A DNA stretch of 64,000 bases from Cyanoderma ruficeps (taxonomy: Eukaryota; Chordata; Aves; Passeriformes; Timaliidae): positions 1,616,283 through 1,680,282 of the forward strand of contig VZDJ01000100.1 in the NCBI GenBank assembly GCA_008694505.1, written 5' to 3'. The notes under the pieces were generated by a model. The model searched no databases. It was not told the origin of the DNA and saw only the letters and a program-made list of their open reading frames with translations. Position 1 is the stretch's first letter; each line of letters starts with the position of its first letter. The position numbers and the translations under genes were made by a program. Below are positions 42,125-53,100 of the stretch, piece by piece.

Positions 42125-43869
42125 TCAGCTGCTTTGTTCTTTCCTCCTTTTTCTTTTACAGCTAATCTTTGAGGTTTTAGACTGACCACTCTTTTCTAAT
42201 GCCAATTCTGGGTCCGTGGGCAAGGTAGCAATTTCCATTCCTTGTACTACAGAGTGGATGAAACAGGGTATCAAACGAGGTAAAAATACAATTCTTGCAA
42301 TGGAACATAAGATGAAGAATATCACTTTTTTTCACCAAGCCTCTTCTCCAAATAACTGATCCCACCACGAGGCTTTTAGTATGGAATTCCATTTCTGCAC
42401 TGGTACATGAGCTACCTTTTTTATCTCGGCAGCCAAATCCCTAATTGTTTCTCCATAGTAATCAATCTTTATACAGCATTCTGATTCATTGAATTTTCCA
42501 CATACACCCCCTTCCTCAGCCAACAGATAATCTAAAGCAATGCGATTTTGATATACGTAAGCTCGCATTTGGGAGTGCTGGCTAGTAATTCTAGGGCATC
42601 CAAAGTGTGATTAGATACTATCTCTACCACAGCTTGAAGTCTTATTAACCTGTTCAGTAAGTAGATGGGGGTTCTGTATTCCTGACTCCTATCAGGGGCC
42701 CAAGTAGCTGGTCCATAATATTCTATTATCCTCTCTGCCAGCCATTCTTCCTCTCCCTATTTCTGGCTTCCCCCTGCTATAGGGGGCTCTCTTTTCAAAC
42801 TCCTTTTTCTTCTACTCAATGTCTCATAGAGAGGGGCTCCTAGCAGACCACTTTCTGATCTGGGTAATGTGAAAAAGAAAGGCCTGATCATTCTTAAACC
42901 TTTCATGAACCTCATTCATGAACCTTTTCTGTTCCATCCTCTTCTCCTTGCTTCTGCTTCTTGCCTTCTTAGTTCCTGTGCTACTATCTTCATTTTGCTT
43001 TCTGGATCTAGTCCTTCCCTATTCTTTGAAAAGCAAAAAGTCTCATCAAATTGTAGGTAGATTCTATCATCATTATTCTTAAGAAGGTCAAGCGTAACAG
43101 GCTTATTACTTGTGGAGGATTTTTTATCATGTCTCAGATTTCTCTCTACTCAATAAGTTTTTCCTCCCATAATACACGTTCCCAGTTGTTTGTTATTATA
43201 ACACGATTTTACTTGGTAGTAGGCCACAAAGATCGATTTCATTTTGCCCCCTACCCACACAGTCAGACTGCATTGATTGCATGTTGGAATAGTTGGTATT
43301 TCCCCAGTTTCTCTTTTATGTATTACATGGGTGGGTTTTCTCCCCTCAATGGATGTGGGATTTGACTGCATGTTCTTAGGGATTGCTTCTGGGTTGTGGC
43401 ATGTTATTTCCCTGTCCAATTTACATAATTTATAGTTAGTGCCATTGAAGGTACAGTACCCCTTCTCTTTACTTGGCTGACAGTCATGCTGAGCTTGGTA
43501 GGCCAGTCCTTTCCTGGTTACCTGCCCCTCCAGGGTTGTCTGCAAGCACTGCTCACATTTAATTGTGCAGTTCTGCCTCAGCAGATCCTCTGCGTGCATT
43601 CCAGCCGTCCGGCACTTTACTAGGCTCAGGACCACCAGAATTCCCCACAGGTGTACTCCTCTGTCTTTGCCTGTGCCCACTGGGTTGCAACCAGTGGCAA
43701 GGTAAAGAATCTTCTTGGCAGCAGGTGTATTCTTCGGGGGTTCCACAGCTGGTCCAAACCACATACCTCTTTTTAAAAGTGCGCCACTTTGATAATTTGA
43801 CAGTCTCAGCTTTGCAGGGTGTCTTGTTTGTCCTTCAGCACTTGATTGTAAGGACCTGTGCCTTTGCAT
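42125..43869 (-). pseudogene. env: ERV env remnant (surface and transmembrane subunits)
   Basis: The first open stretch (43869-43150, 239 codons) has a hydrophobic leader at about residues 71-85 (GVHLWGILVVLSLV), then a cysteine-rich surface domain with two CxxC motifs (CEQC at 105-108, CNQC at 197-200) and sequons at residues 100 and 142. It then stops. Further along, a basic furin-type site RRKR (complement of 42802-42813) is followed by the transmembrane-subunit ectodomain. The stretch 42568-42332 has [15 protein letters not shown], which sits where the immunosuppressive-type heptad region lies in gamma-type envelopes, then C-x7-CC (residues 23 and 31-32) and VAHVPVQKW. A membrane segment (FFILCSIARIVFLPRL) follows in another frame near 42325-42265, then a basic tail. 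At least three frame changes or stops separate these parts, so no complete envelope can be made. Confidence 0.9.
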
Positions 43870-44344
43870 CTAATTTTCTCTCTATTCCTTTTTTTTTAAA
43901 TATTAAATACCATGCTGGAGAATCTAATTCCAGTAAACCCAGTTGAGTAGCAAGCACTAAGACACAGCTAGTCACTTCCTGCTCCTCCTCTAAACACTTA
44001 GTACATAAGCCTCTAAATCTATACCCCTTCTCTTTGCAGTGGGTGACCTAAAGTTGTTTACAACATACACATTTGAAATTAATAAATGGAAAACATTTGC
44101 AATTCTGTTTCAGACAACTTATCTGATTCTCGGTCATTTACAGTGATGCTGTAATCTGGTTTTTAAGTCTTTTAAGGAGGACACTTTCCGCTCTGGGGTA
44201 GCTTCTTGATGCTCGATTTTTTTTACTCGTGATGCAGAAGTTTAGCCTTTTTCTGCTGTTCTGGTATCTGTGGTGAACAAGAAAAAGGGCCTTTCTGGTG
44301 ACGTGTCAGACGGGTTTCCCTCTAGATTTTCATTAGTCCTCTGT

Positions 44345-45760
44345 TCAGGAGTGCCCCACTGGCATCCCTTGTTCGTACAGCATTTCATACAGCATTTCAA
44401 ACGGTGGCAGTCCGGTCTTGGAGTGAGGCATAGTTCTGATGTTTAGCAGGGCTAGAGGGAGACACTTTACCCAAGACATTTTTGTTTCCAACATTAGCTT
44501 ACATATTTGTGCTTTTAAAGTCTGATCCATCTTTTCTACCTGCCATGAGCTTTGTGAGTGCCAAGTTGTATGATACTGCCATTGGAATCTCAGTGCATCT
44601 GCCAGCTGTTTGACAATTTTCAGGGTAAAATGAGTCCCTTGGTCTGAGTTTATATGATCTACAAATCCATATCTGGGAATAACTTCTTCTAATAATATTT
44701 TAGGCAGAGTCTGGACTGTAGCCCTGGCACTTGGAAAGCCTCAACCCAATGGGTTAATTTATCTACGGTCACCAGCAGGTATTTGTGCCTCCCTACCTTG
44801 AGTAATTCAGTGAAATCCACCTGAATTCTTTCAAAGGGACGGTAGGCCATGGACGCCCTCTCAAGGCGTTGTTTGCTTTGACCTGGCCTGATTGATCTTC
44901 TGGCATATGATACACACTTGCACCTCCTGTTTTGCTAACTCATAAAAACCCAAAGAACTTCAAAAACTGCTCTGTGAGGGCTTGTGTCCCCCAGTGGGTC
45001 TGCTGGTGGAGTCTTCTTAGGATTTTTCTGGTATAATCTTTAGATAGCAATTCCCTCCCATCTGGTAATCTCCACTTTCTTTCTTCCAGTATCCCTCCTA
45101 TTTTCTCATACCCTTCTATTTCCTTTTGGGAGGGGTACGGGGGATATTCTTGTGCCTCATCCCTTTCAACTTCGGGTGCACTTGCCATCAGTAATGCAGC
45201 CTTTTTAGCTTCTCTATCAGCCAAATTATTTCCCCTAGTTTGGAACTGCATTCCTACCTGCTGATCTTTGACATGTACAGTAGGAATTTCTTCTCATTCT
45301 CTGATAGCTTCCAGGATTTGTTTTATTATCTTTTTATGAACCAACCCTCGTCCACGAGTGTTAATTAGGATTTTCTCTTCCCAAATTTTCCCAAAGGTAT
45401 GCGCTATTCCAAAGGCATACTTGGAATCTGTGAATATGGTCCCCTTTTTCCCTTCAAGTCTTCTTAGTGCTCACAGTACTACATATAGTTCACATGCCTG
45501 AGCTGACCAGCTAGCATTTAGGGGGCCTGACTCTACTACTTGACTTACCATCTACTATTGCATATCTAGAGTTCCTCTTACCTTCTACCACCCTTGCTGA
45601 TCCGTCTACAAACTATTTCTCTCCCTCTTCTAATTCTTCCTCCTCCAAATCTAGCTTTATCTTTGAAGTTCCACCACCTCAGCACAATTGTGAGTAGGTT
45701 TCTCTAAATGCTTTATCAAACAGAAACTGAGCTGGATTTTGAGCAGCAGTTGTCTGTAAT
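44345..45760 (-). pseudogene. pol: ERV pol remnant: RNase H and integrase
   Basis: Starts on the minus strand with an RT-RNase H connection (DLELQTTAAQNPAQFLF near 45755-45700). RNase H follows with all four acidic positions: D in FVDGSA (45604), E in SAQACELY (45489), D in TDSKYAFG (45426) and D in NLADREAKK (45216). Integrase comes next: zinc-finger histidines in LHQQTHWG and cysteines in VCIICQK (near 44905), then the catalytic D in VDFTEL (44815), D in SDQGTHFT (44642) and E in QVEKMDQ (44534). The last two are exactly 35 residues apart (DD35E). Breaks: in-frame stops inside RNase H, at least one frameshift near 45550, a stop or shift after the HH pair near 44940, and a one-base deletion near 44738 between the first two integrase acids. 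A 12-bp tandem duplication (44376-44399) repeats EMLY. A decayed integrase C-terminal part seems to continue to about 44150. Confidence 0.92.
44376..44399 (-). repeat. 12-bp tandem duplication inside ERV integrase
   Basis: The unit tacagcatttca occurs twice without mismatch (44376-44387 and 44388-44399). It adds four residues in frame (EMLYEMLY) just after the conserved PFEMLY block. Confidence 0.9.
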
Positions 45761-46940
45761 TCTAAATCAGGTGAGTGAATTCAAAAATGAACTCCTTACC
45801 AATTTGCAAAACTGTACTAAAATTCTTTCTCAAAACTTTCTTTAAAGTGTGTACTATTTTCAATGAACGAGTACCCTAAACTACTCAGAGGCACATTCTA
45901 ACCTTTTTCTCCTTGCAAGACATTCTTACAAACTATTAACGCATTCATCTCTCTTTTTAAGAGAATTAACCTTTATTCTTAATAATCAAACTTTTTCTTT
46001 TCTTACTGTCCGAGACCCCTCCACTCACATCTACATCCCACTGGACCTAATACATGCCTTCCTCGCTTCAAGACCAACCAAGAGCTAGAATACTTACTTC
46101 TAACATGTTCACCCCTTGAAAACCAAACCTCTTACTCCCCTTGGGATGCAAGTCCGAGGCTTGCCCCTTCTCTGCCCCATTTCTCTCAAACTATAATTCT
46201 TACTTACCAACGATCACTCCAAACAGTCCAAAGCCAATTTCACACACAAAAACCTTTTTTTTTTCTTTATTCAACACCAAAATACACTTACCTGTTGATC
46301 AGTTTCCCCAGACTACTGACCTTGCAGTGAACTGCTCTGCGGGCTTTCAATTGGAGAGGTGCCCCTGATCACCTGGTCTGTGTTCCTTGGGCTTCCCAAG
46401 CCCTGTACTAAAAGGTTTACCAATTCCCGAACTCAGAGGATGTATCCTTCCCTTTTAGTTCTCCCGTGACCGATCCCCAAGAACCTTCCCTAGTTTGGGG
46501 GTTGACGCATGAAAGGAGTATTTTATCCTGTTACGTTCGCTTCCCTTTTGGCCAGCCACTTCTCTTGTGGGAGAGTGGAACTGCGACCACAAGGTCTGCT
46601 TTGCTTCATGATAAGATGACGTCTTAGACACATGCTCAGTCACAGTCACTCAACCACACAATACTTACAGTCCCTTTTTTGTGTGGGTTCTTCGTGCAGG
46701 TAGAATTTTACAAGTGGAAAAATTAGCCACAGCTCAGGGATACCCTTCTCCTGGGTTCCCTTTGAGTTCTCAACTTGAGTTCCAAACTCAAGTCCCTTTT
46801 ATCGTGGCTGTGGCCTAAATTTGTTCGTAATACAACAATACAATACCCTGGTTCCATGGGGTTTCCCACACTGTCAGGCCGCTGGAAATCAGCGGGGTGC
46901 CTCCTGAGCAATGCGGGGTGCCCATGAACCCCAAAATTGT
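45761..46940 (-). other. ERV leader and remnant of the gag-pol deletion
   Basis: About 1.2 kb between the primer binding site and recognisable pol. The minus strand is purine-rich. It contains a consensus splice donor on the minus strand, CAGGTAAGT (complement of about 46288-46296), and two further GTAAGT-like sites (near 46093 and 46203). I could not recognise gag, protease or reverse transcriptase sequence in any frame, so these regions were either deleted or never present in the inserted copy. Confidence 0.7.
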
Positions 46941-46958
46941 ATCACGTCGCGGTCACCA
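46941..46958 (-). other. Primer binding site, tRNA-Trp type
   Basis: Reading the minus strand, TGGTGACCGCGACGTGAT lies 3 bases inside the 5' LTR. It matches the 18-base complement of the tRNA-Trp 3' end at 17 of 18 positions (one C to G change at position 9). tRNA-Trp priming is known for avian alpharetroviruses and for HERV-W-type class I elements; the pol and env here point to the latter kind of lineage. Confidence 0.9.
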
Positions 46959-46961
46959 ATC

Positions 46962-47533
46962 TCTTATAAATGAGACAGCTGGATTCGAAAAATAAAAAAA
47001 ATCAAATTTATTTTTTGCATAACAGTGAACACGGAAAGCCACAAAAAAGGGACAGTTCCGATCCTGGGATCGACACTAGATGAATGCTAGGACAGGCCTA
47101 TATGGCACCTATCCCTCCTCATTCACAAATCCCACCAGCAAGGGTCCAGTTTTTATGCAGTTTGTTTTCCCCGAGGCAGGGTTCCTTTGTCCGCCTTTGC
47201 TCAGATTGTATATTCATGTGTCCTCTTTTGAGACTCCAGTTCTTCTGAATAAGTTTCTGGACCTAACCGAAGAATAGATGAGATTTCCAAGAAGGCATTA
47301 TTGGTCCAATCAGTCTTGATGCGCGGGTGCTCCCTGTTGTCAAGGCCACAGTTGATGGCCCATCTCCGTGGTTGTGACTCCCCTTTCTGTTGCTGATTTC
47401 TTTTCTCTCTCCTGGAGCTGTCCATCCCCTCATGGATGCAAACCAGCTTTCCTGGAATCGGCTCCTGCTTTTCTCACTTTTATATTACTTTATTTCTAGC
47501 ACAAATTATTTTATACAGGTATTCCCCATAGCA
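46962..47533 (-). repeat. ERV 5' LTR
   Basis: About 572 bases, matching 41239-41797 along its whole length. On the minus strand it starts TGCTATGGGGAATA. A CCAAT-type motif (ATTGG near 47300), a TATA-like CATAAAAA (about 47150-47157) and an AATAAA (complement of 47007-47012) fall in the order U3, R expected of a promoter-bearing LTR. The inner end has lost the canonical CA (GA here). It carries a 13-14 base segment (about 47313-47326) absent from the other LTR. A 74-codon minus frame runs through U3. Confidence 0.93.
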
Positions 47534-47537
47534 TTTG

Positions 47538-47819
47538 AATTAGCTCACTGTGAGAATTATTTGGAGAAATGGAGTGGTCATGAATGGATTGAAATTGTAT
47601 TCCTCGTGAATTCTTCCACTCAGGGATGGTTATTATTTGTTGCCAAACATGATTCTTTGTTATGAGGTGAATTCCCTAAACAGGTAAGGTCTCTGGTATT
47701 CAACACAATGAACTGTAATCAACTGTCACAGAGATACATTTTAGTGCTACAATTGTTACATATAGGTGTATAGATTTGAGACAGTTTGAAGAGGTGGGCA
47801 GTCTGAAATGAGTAACTTC
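47538..47819 (+). other. Intronic sequence between ERV and second LTR-like block
   Basis: About 280 bases of ordinary AT-rich DNA. I see no gene or named repeat here. The left edge of the neighbouring LTR-like block is uncertain and could fall inside this stretch. Confidence 0.5.
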
Positions 47820-48530
47820 CACCTTGATTCCAGCTAATCCCTTCCCACCAGTAATGAATGAGATACCAACAGATAAAAGTGGAAAAAGAACAGTTTAATA
47901 ACATAGAAAGTGGCAACAGGCAAAAATAAAAAAGGTAACAGCAAATAATGGCTAGATAGCTATAAACTCACAATTTGCCACACCAACAAAGAGACTGGAA
48001 ATTTCCAAATGCTGGAAATGCCCTTCCTGAGACCATGCCCAGCAGGGTCGGCCTTGGGCTTGTAGGGCAGAGGAACAAGATGGCTCATGCAGGGCTGGCA
48101 CCCACGTCACAGAGCCTGGCGGGACGAGCCTGGCGGGACAAGCCCGGCAGGATGAGCCTGGCAGGCAAAGCTGCTGGGCCAGCACTCGGTGTTTCCCGTC
48201 CGCGGCACTCGGTGATTCCTGTCCCCGGCGGGGCCGTGGCACTGCGGTGGCCGGGGCCTCGACTGTGGGCAGGCACCTGCAGGATCCTCCCCAAGGCAGC
48301 CCAAAACCCCTACTGCAGCCTCTCTGAGGTGAGGAAAAAGGAAAAAAAAAATTCAAGGAGAACCCACAAAGGAGAAAATCTCTGCTTAAGCAAAGACCAA
48401 AGAACCAGTGAAGCAAATACCATGTGGCAAAAACCGGGAAAGCACCTGTGATAGCACACTCTGCCCCCCCCTCCCCCCCCAGGGTTCTCGTTCGTAGTGT
48501 CTTAAAGATACAGTGAGAATTTGTGGGCAC
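47820..48530 (-). repeat. Putative solo LTR of a second ERV family (ERVL-like)
   Basis: A GC-rich, CpG-containing block in AT-rich surroundings, with CT/GC-rich and polypyrimidine segments as in avian LTRs. On the minus strand its end reads TTATTAAACTGTTC then TTTTTCCAC, resembling the R-U5 'ATAAACTGTTC' phrase of avian ERVL LTRs. Inside are four copies of a 14-bp unit (48114-48166) and a C-run (48465-48480). The 192-codon minus frame and the 158-codon plus frame through the block overlap each other and look like by-products of base composition. I could not find clear TG...CA ends or a target duplication, so limits and family are tentative. Confidence 0.45.
48114..48166. repeat. 14-bp minisatellite, four units
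   Basis: Units of the form gcctggcgggacga at 48114, 48128, 48142 and 48156; the first two are almost identical, the third and fourth differ by a few bases (cccggcaggatga, cctggcaggca). It lies within the GC-rich LTR-like block. Confidence 0.85.
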
Positions 48531-49892
48531 AGATAGATATGGAATAAAATAACGTTAAGGATTACCCCAGGACAATAGGACTGCAGGTAGCTTCCCTATG
48601 CTTAATGCTGTTACTAACTAGGTAAACCTTCTAGTATCTCTTCACATCTAGTATATCAAGATGATAACCCTTCTGATCAACTCCCCCCACTTTCCAGACA
48701 TCCATCCTGTACTGAGGTTGTGCAGGACTGGATGCACTGTCTCAGATGAAGCTTTACCAGTGCTAAACAGAGGAGAATCACTGCACTGTGGCTGATGGCT
48801 TTGTTTTTGCTAGTGGAGGTAAACGCTCTCTTCTCTTCTTCTTATAATGGAATATGTCTTAAGATAAGAATTTCTTCTCATTCATATATTAATCTTGAAG
48901 GGTGTATTTCAGAAAGGAAAGTTTTAGTTCCCAGAAGAAAAAGGCTGTGGAAAGTCTTTCTGGATCTTCAATATTCTGGATCTTCATTCACTATTGTACC
49001 AAGGATAGCTATTGTTAAATGGCTTGTAGCTTTTGACCTCCCATGTGTTTATTTTCACATTATAATATTTTCAACAAACAGAAAATATGAACAACTACAG
49101 GAGAAACATTTTAGTTCAAATACAAAACTTCATTTTGAATATTTATCAAAGTTCTTGCTTATACAGACATGCAGCTTATTCAGTTGGCCCTTTCTCTTGT
49201 AGTATCAGGCTTTGTTACTGCATTCTAGAATTTCATATCTCTGTAGGCTTCAGCTTTAGAAGGTTATTATATAGAAGTATTTAGAGGATGTTACCAATGC
49301 CACAAAACGCCAAGTACTGTGTTTATCAGTTTGAAAAGTAGATTGTCAACTGGCAAATTAACTGTTGGATCTATGTATTCCTTAGGTAGCCTCTAATCCC
49401 ACAGAGCCATTGCCTGACCATGGAGTCCTGCCTAGTTTATGGCCGTAAACCAGTCAACCTGTTTATCTCCAAAATAAACAAAACAGTTCAAAGAGCATTA
49501 TTTCTCTTTCACAATTGTGTTTCAATCCTTTAAAAATAATGCTCCCAAGTACTGTTGGACTGTTGTTCTCATTTAAAAAACTGGTTTGCAATTTGGGCAA
49601 TTCAGTCTTCTGTGCAGGGTTTTGGAATTGCCTTCTTCAACAGGTACAAAACATTTTTCATGCCTGTGTATGTTCAGCTGTTAATTCTGTCACACCAGTA
49701 AGAAAGCACAGACACTCCTAATATGCTCTTTTATAAAGACTGCTGTCATCCTGATCCTGACTAGGATCAGGCTGTCTTTCTGGTTTACCAGTTCAGCTGT
49801 CACCCATTCATTCTTCTAGTTCATTTTTCTGCTGCTCAGTGACCAGTTTTACGCCTCAAATGCAACTGGACACTGCCTTGGTACTAACAGCT
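48531..49892 (+). other. Intronic sequence
   Basis: No gene recognised. A 135-codon + frame (48795-49202) has no recognisable domain and low coding character. Nothing else stands out. Confidence 0.5.
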
Positions 49893-50169
49893 ACCTCAAA
49901 GGAGGTTGTAGAAAGGTAGGGAACTGGCAGCAGGATGAGAGGAAATGGCCTCCAGCTGTTCCTGTTGGACATCAGGAAGAAATTCTTCCTGGAAGGGGTA
50001 AAACATTGGAGTGGACTGCCCAGGAAGGTGGTAGAGGAAGTGTTCAAGAAATGACTGGGGTGTGGCATTTAGTGCTGTGGTTTAGTTGGCATGGTGGTGT
50101 TTGGTCGAAGGTTGGCTGGGCTCAATGATTTTGGGGGGTCTTTTCCACCCTTAATGGTGTGTGATTCTA
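49893..50169 (+). mobile_element. CR1 LINE 3' fragment
   Basis: About 277 bases of a CR1 3' end of a different subfamily from the others: 'ggaggttgtagaaaggtagg', 'gatgagaggaaatggcctcc', 'catcaggaagaaattcttcc', 'ggactgcccaggaaggtggt', 'gtggtttagttggcatggtg' and a close of 'ggtcttttccaccc' plus 'gtgtgattcta'. + orientation and non-coding; the minus-strand frames over it are shadows. Confidence 0.92.
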
Positions 50170-53100
50170 AGAAAATAGTATTTGCAAACTGACCTTTAAC
50201 ATCTTCCCATTCCGTTTTTCCCTTTGAAGAACTCATACGATAAAAAGATAAAAAAGGCATTAAGTTTAGTTTAAATATTAATTTCTTGTCTATATTTGTG
50301 AAGATAGACAGACACTTTTTATTGCTTGCTCTACCATTTTAGTTTGGCATCATGCAATGCTGTCTTGAAAGAGAAAAATGTAATTAATTGGGAACTAAAT
50401 GAATTTGTTTTGAGAGAGAAGCATAAAAAGTATCTTGGTTTTGATAATTATTGAAACTATTGCAGCTGGTCTGAGTACTGGATTGTGCTCCTGCCATCTG
50501 TAAAATAATCTAAATCTAGTACTATATTCCTTCATATTACTTACTTTTAAAGTAAGTCTTTTAAAGATACCTGGATGAACTGTAGTTCAATAGCACACAC
50601 ACTTGAAGAAAATAAAAAGGGATTTGATACCCTCTTTTGAGTTGCTTATGTTAGTCAAAAATGTATTTTTTTCTTCCCTGAGAGGATATTACTTACACAC
50701 TTATGTTCATAGTCTGGCTTTGGAGGAAACTGTGGGTGAGAGATCTCATTTCATCTTTGGTGTATGTGAAAGCACACAGAACTTGTACTTCCTGTCCTTA
50801 GCACTTTGTCCAGTTTTCAGTAAGCAATGAGAATTCACACCACACCACTGCATGAAGCTTTCAATAACTTGTCAGCAAAAGTAGTAAAGCAAAATCACTG
50901 AACTTCCATTGTCTGAAATCCAGAACAGCTGATTTTGTGTAATTAGAATGTATGAAACCTTCAGTGACAAATGAGAAAGTTGTTGCTTGATTGCTTCGTA
51001 GAAAGTGGTTGTTTCCACATTCTTATTAATTCTGTGGAGTCATAATAAGAAAAGACCACATAATCTATTTGTAATTCTTGTAAAAAGGCAAAGCTTTTTT
51101 GTCTAATTTGAGAAATTTTGGTTTTAATGACCTCTTCCAGTTTTGTACTGTGGCCTGTTGCCTGAGAAATGTTGGTGTTTACTTGGTTAGGCTAGTGATG
51201 CAATGTAATTTTATTCACACTCTTGATGTCAGTGTGTCCTTGATACAACCAGGTAGCTCTGGTTCAAGGCTTTGCTGGGTTGCTTAAGGCAAGGAAGAGA
51301 TACCACCGTTTATTTGTAGATTGCGAGCATTGCAGCAAAAGTTGTAGATATATTACAACCCTTAGAACACAATAAAAATAGTAACTAGGTGACTTCCTCA
51401 TAAAAACAAGTACATTTTAAAAAAGGATAAAGTATGCATTACTTTACAAACAACCTCATTCCCTAAGAGTTCTGTCTTTGATCCTGCTGGGGACTAGACT
51501 GCTAGTTAACATCCCTCATTTCTGCATGACTTCCCTGTCTTTCAGCAGCTGAGATTTGTGTTCAAGCCCTCAGTTGCTAGCTGCTGGAATGATTTGCCCA
51601 CTGGAGATCAAAAACATACTTTCTGACAGTTGCTAGCATCGTTATAACACAGAAAAGAAAAAGCCCCAGACATTTTATCTTTGCTAATCTGCCTAGTAAA
51701 ATCCAAAATTGTGATACTCTGAGTGACCTATTTCAAACAAAAATAACTAATTTTCAAATTATCTAATCTCAACATTTTGTAAATATTTAAGCAGATTTTT
51801 GAAAGGATGTTTTCACATCAGTTACACTGATTTCACATGGATCTGAGCTTCCTTAGATCTTTCCTCTCACTTCTGGCATCTCTTATCCAGCCCCTTTTCT
51901 TGTGCCTCAGTAGAAACAATAGATACTGTCAGGTGTTCCAGTGATGAAGAAAGAATGGCTCTTTGTGGTGAAACAATACAACATTGCATTTTCTTACTGA
52001 ACTAGGTAGGCTCAGAAAGTAATAATTCCAAAAGATGCCAGCTTCCTCCAGTCTTAAATGGAGGTATAAATCCTTCTTAAAATGTTAGTCATCTGCATGA
52101 CTTCACCATATAATATTTCTGCCGGATCTGTAGCTGTAGATGTGGGTACAGATGATAATAACCCAGGTTTCTTCTCTAGACAGAGGAGGCTTTATCTGAC
52201 TTTTAGACGAGAAGAAAGGGGTGGCTTTCTGAGTGGATTGGATGATAATTTGAGCTTCCTCTAAATCCAGCTTCAGACCCAACATTAGATGTATAACTGA
52301 TTAGAACAGAAGGTATTTGTAACTCCAGGTTAATTACATCAGCTGCAAGCAAACTGTGTGAGAAGCTCTTTAAAACACTCTGTGCATGGTGCTGAGCTGC
52401 TCTTCTTGCTAATAGGGGGTTTTGACCATTGTATATCTAGATGCAAAGGGTTCTCAGTCTGCGTTTGATACTGTAGGCTGAGCTTCGCTGTTCCAGGACA
52501 TTTACCCATGGTGCACTGTTTGTCATTTAAGCTCATAATCTTAAGTCGGTGAATGACAATACTAAGCCAATGTTGCACTTAATATTTACACTCAGTTCTA
52601 TTAGTTTCCTAGAATTTGACTGTTTTCTGATCTCAAAAATGAAAATATTTCACAACTATAGCTATGTGACATCTTTTTGATATGTAGTTCATAAAATTTA
52701 ATGTGATATCAGATCAAAATGGCATCAGGTGTGATCAAATCTGGTGAACATGTGAGGTCAGAAAAACTTGAAAGCATTTCTGGTGCCAGCATGCCTAGGC
52801 TTCCCATTTCTTCAGCAGAGGTTATCCACAAACACAATAAGTAGAGGAAAAGTGTATTCCTTATCATTTGAGGTGAATGTAAGACTGTTGTGTCAGTTTT
52901 GATGTGAGCTATCTTTAGAATGGAAATGTGAACTCACTGGTCTTTAGGGCTTTGAAGACTTATGCATGCTAGCCCCAGTGGAAATAAATGCAGAGTCACA
53001 ACTGCCTAGTTTTCCTTTCAGTGTTCCTGAACTTACTTTTTTAAATATCCTAACTTCTGTGACAAATGAGGTGTACCAAAATGTGAAAGATAAGAATTTA

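Larger units (their letters stand above)
41235..47537 (-). mobile_element. Defective class I (gammaretrovirus-like) endogenous retrovirus with two LTRs
   Basis: A provirus of about 6.3 kb in minus orientation. Order read 5' to 3' on the minus strand: 5' LTR (46962-47533), tRNA-Trp-type primer binding site (46941-46958), leader, pol 3' half (RNase H and integrase), env, polypurine tract, 3' LTR (41239-41797). It is flanked by a 4-bp duplication TTTG (41235-41238 and 47534-47537), the size made by gammaretroviral-type integrases. No gag, protease or main reverse transcriptase domain is visible: only about 1.2 kb separates the primer binding site from the RT-RNase H connection. Coding parts carry stops and frameshifts, so it cannot encode working proteins. 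The two LTRs differ by about 5% by eye, pointing to an insertion of many millions of years. It lies antisense to COMMD10, the usual orientation for ERVs tolerated in introns. Confidence 0.95.

Noticed and set aside
45781..46940. Possible gag or protease reading frame in the ERV leader
   Set aside because: Translations on the minus strand are short and broken and I recognise no capsid, zinc-knuckle or protease motif.
47952..48530. 192-codon minus frame and overlapping 158-codon plus frame
   Set aside because: Both overlap the same GC-rich LTR-like block, stops are rare there because of base composition, and neither shows a recognisable domain.
48795..49202. 135-codon plus frame
   Set aside because: Rich in F, S, L and I as expected from translated AT-rich intron, with no recognisable domain.
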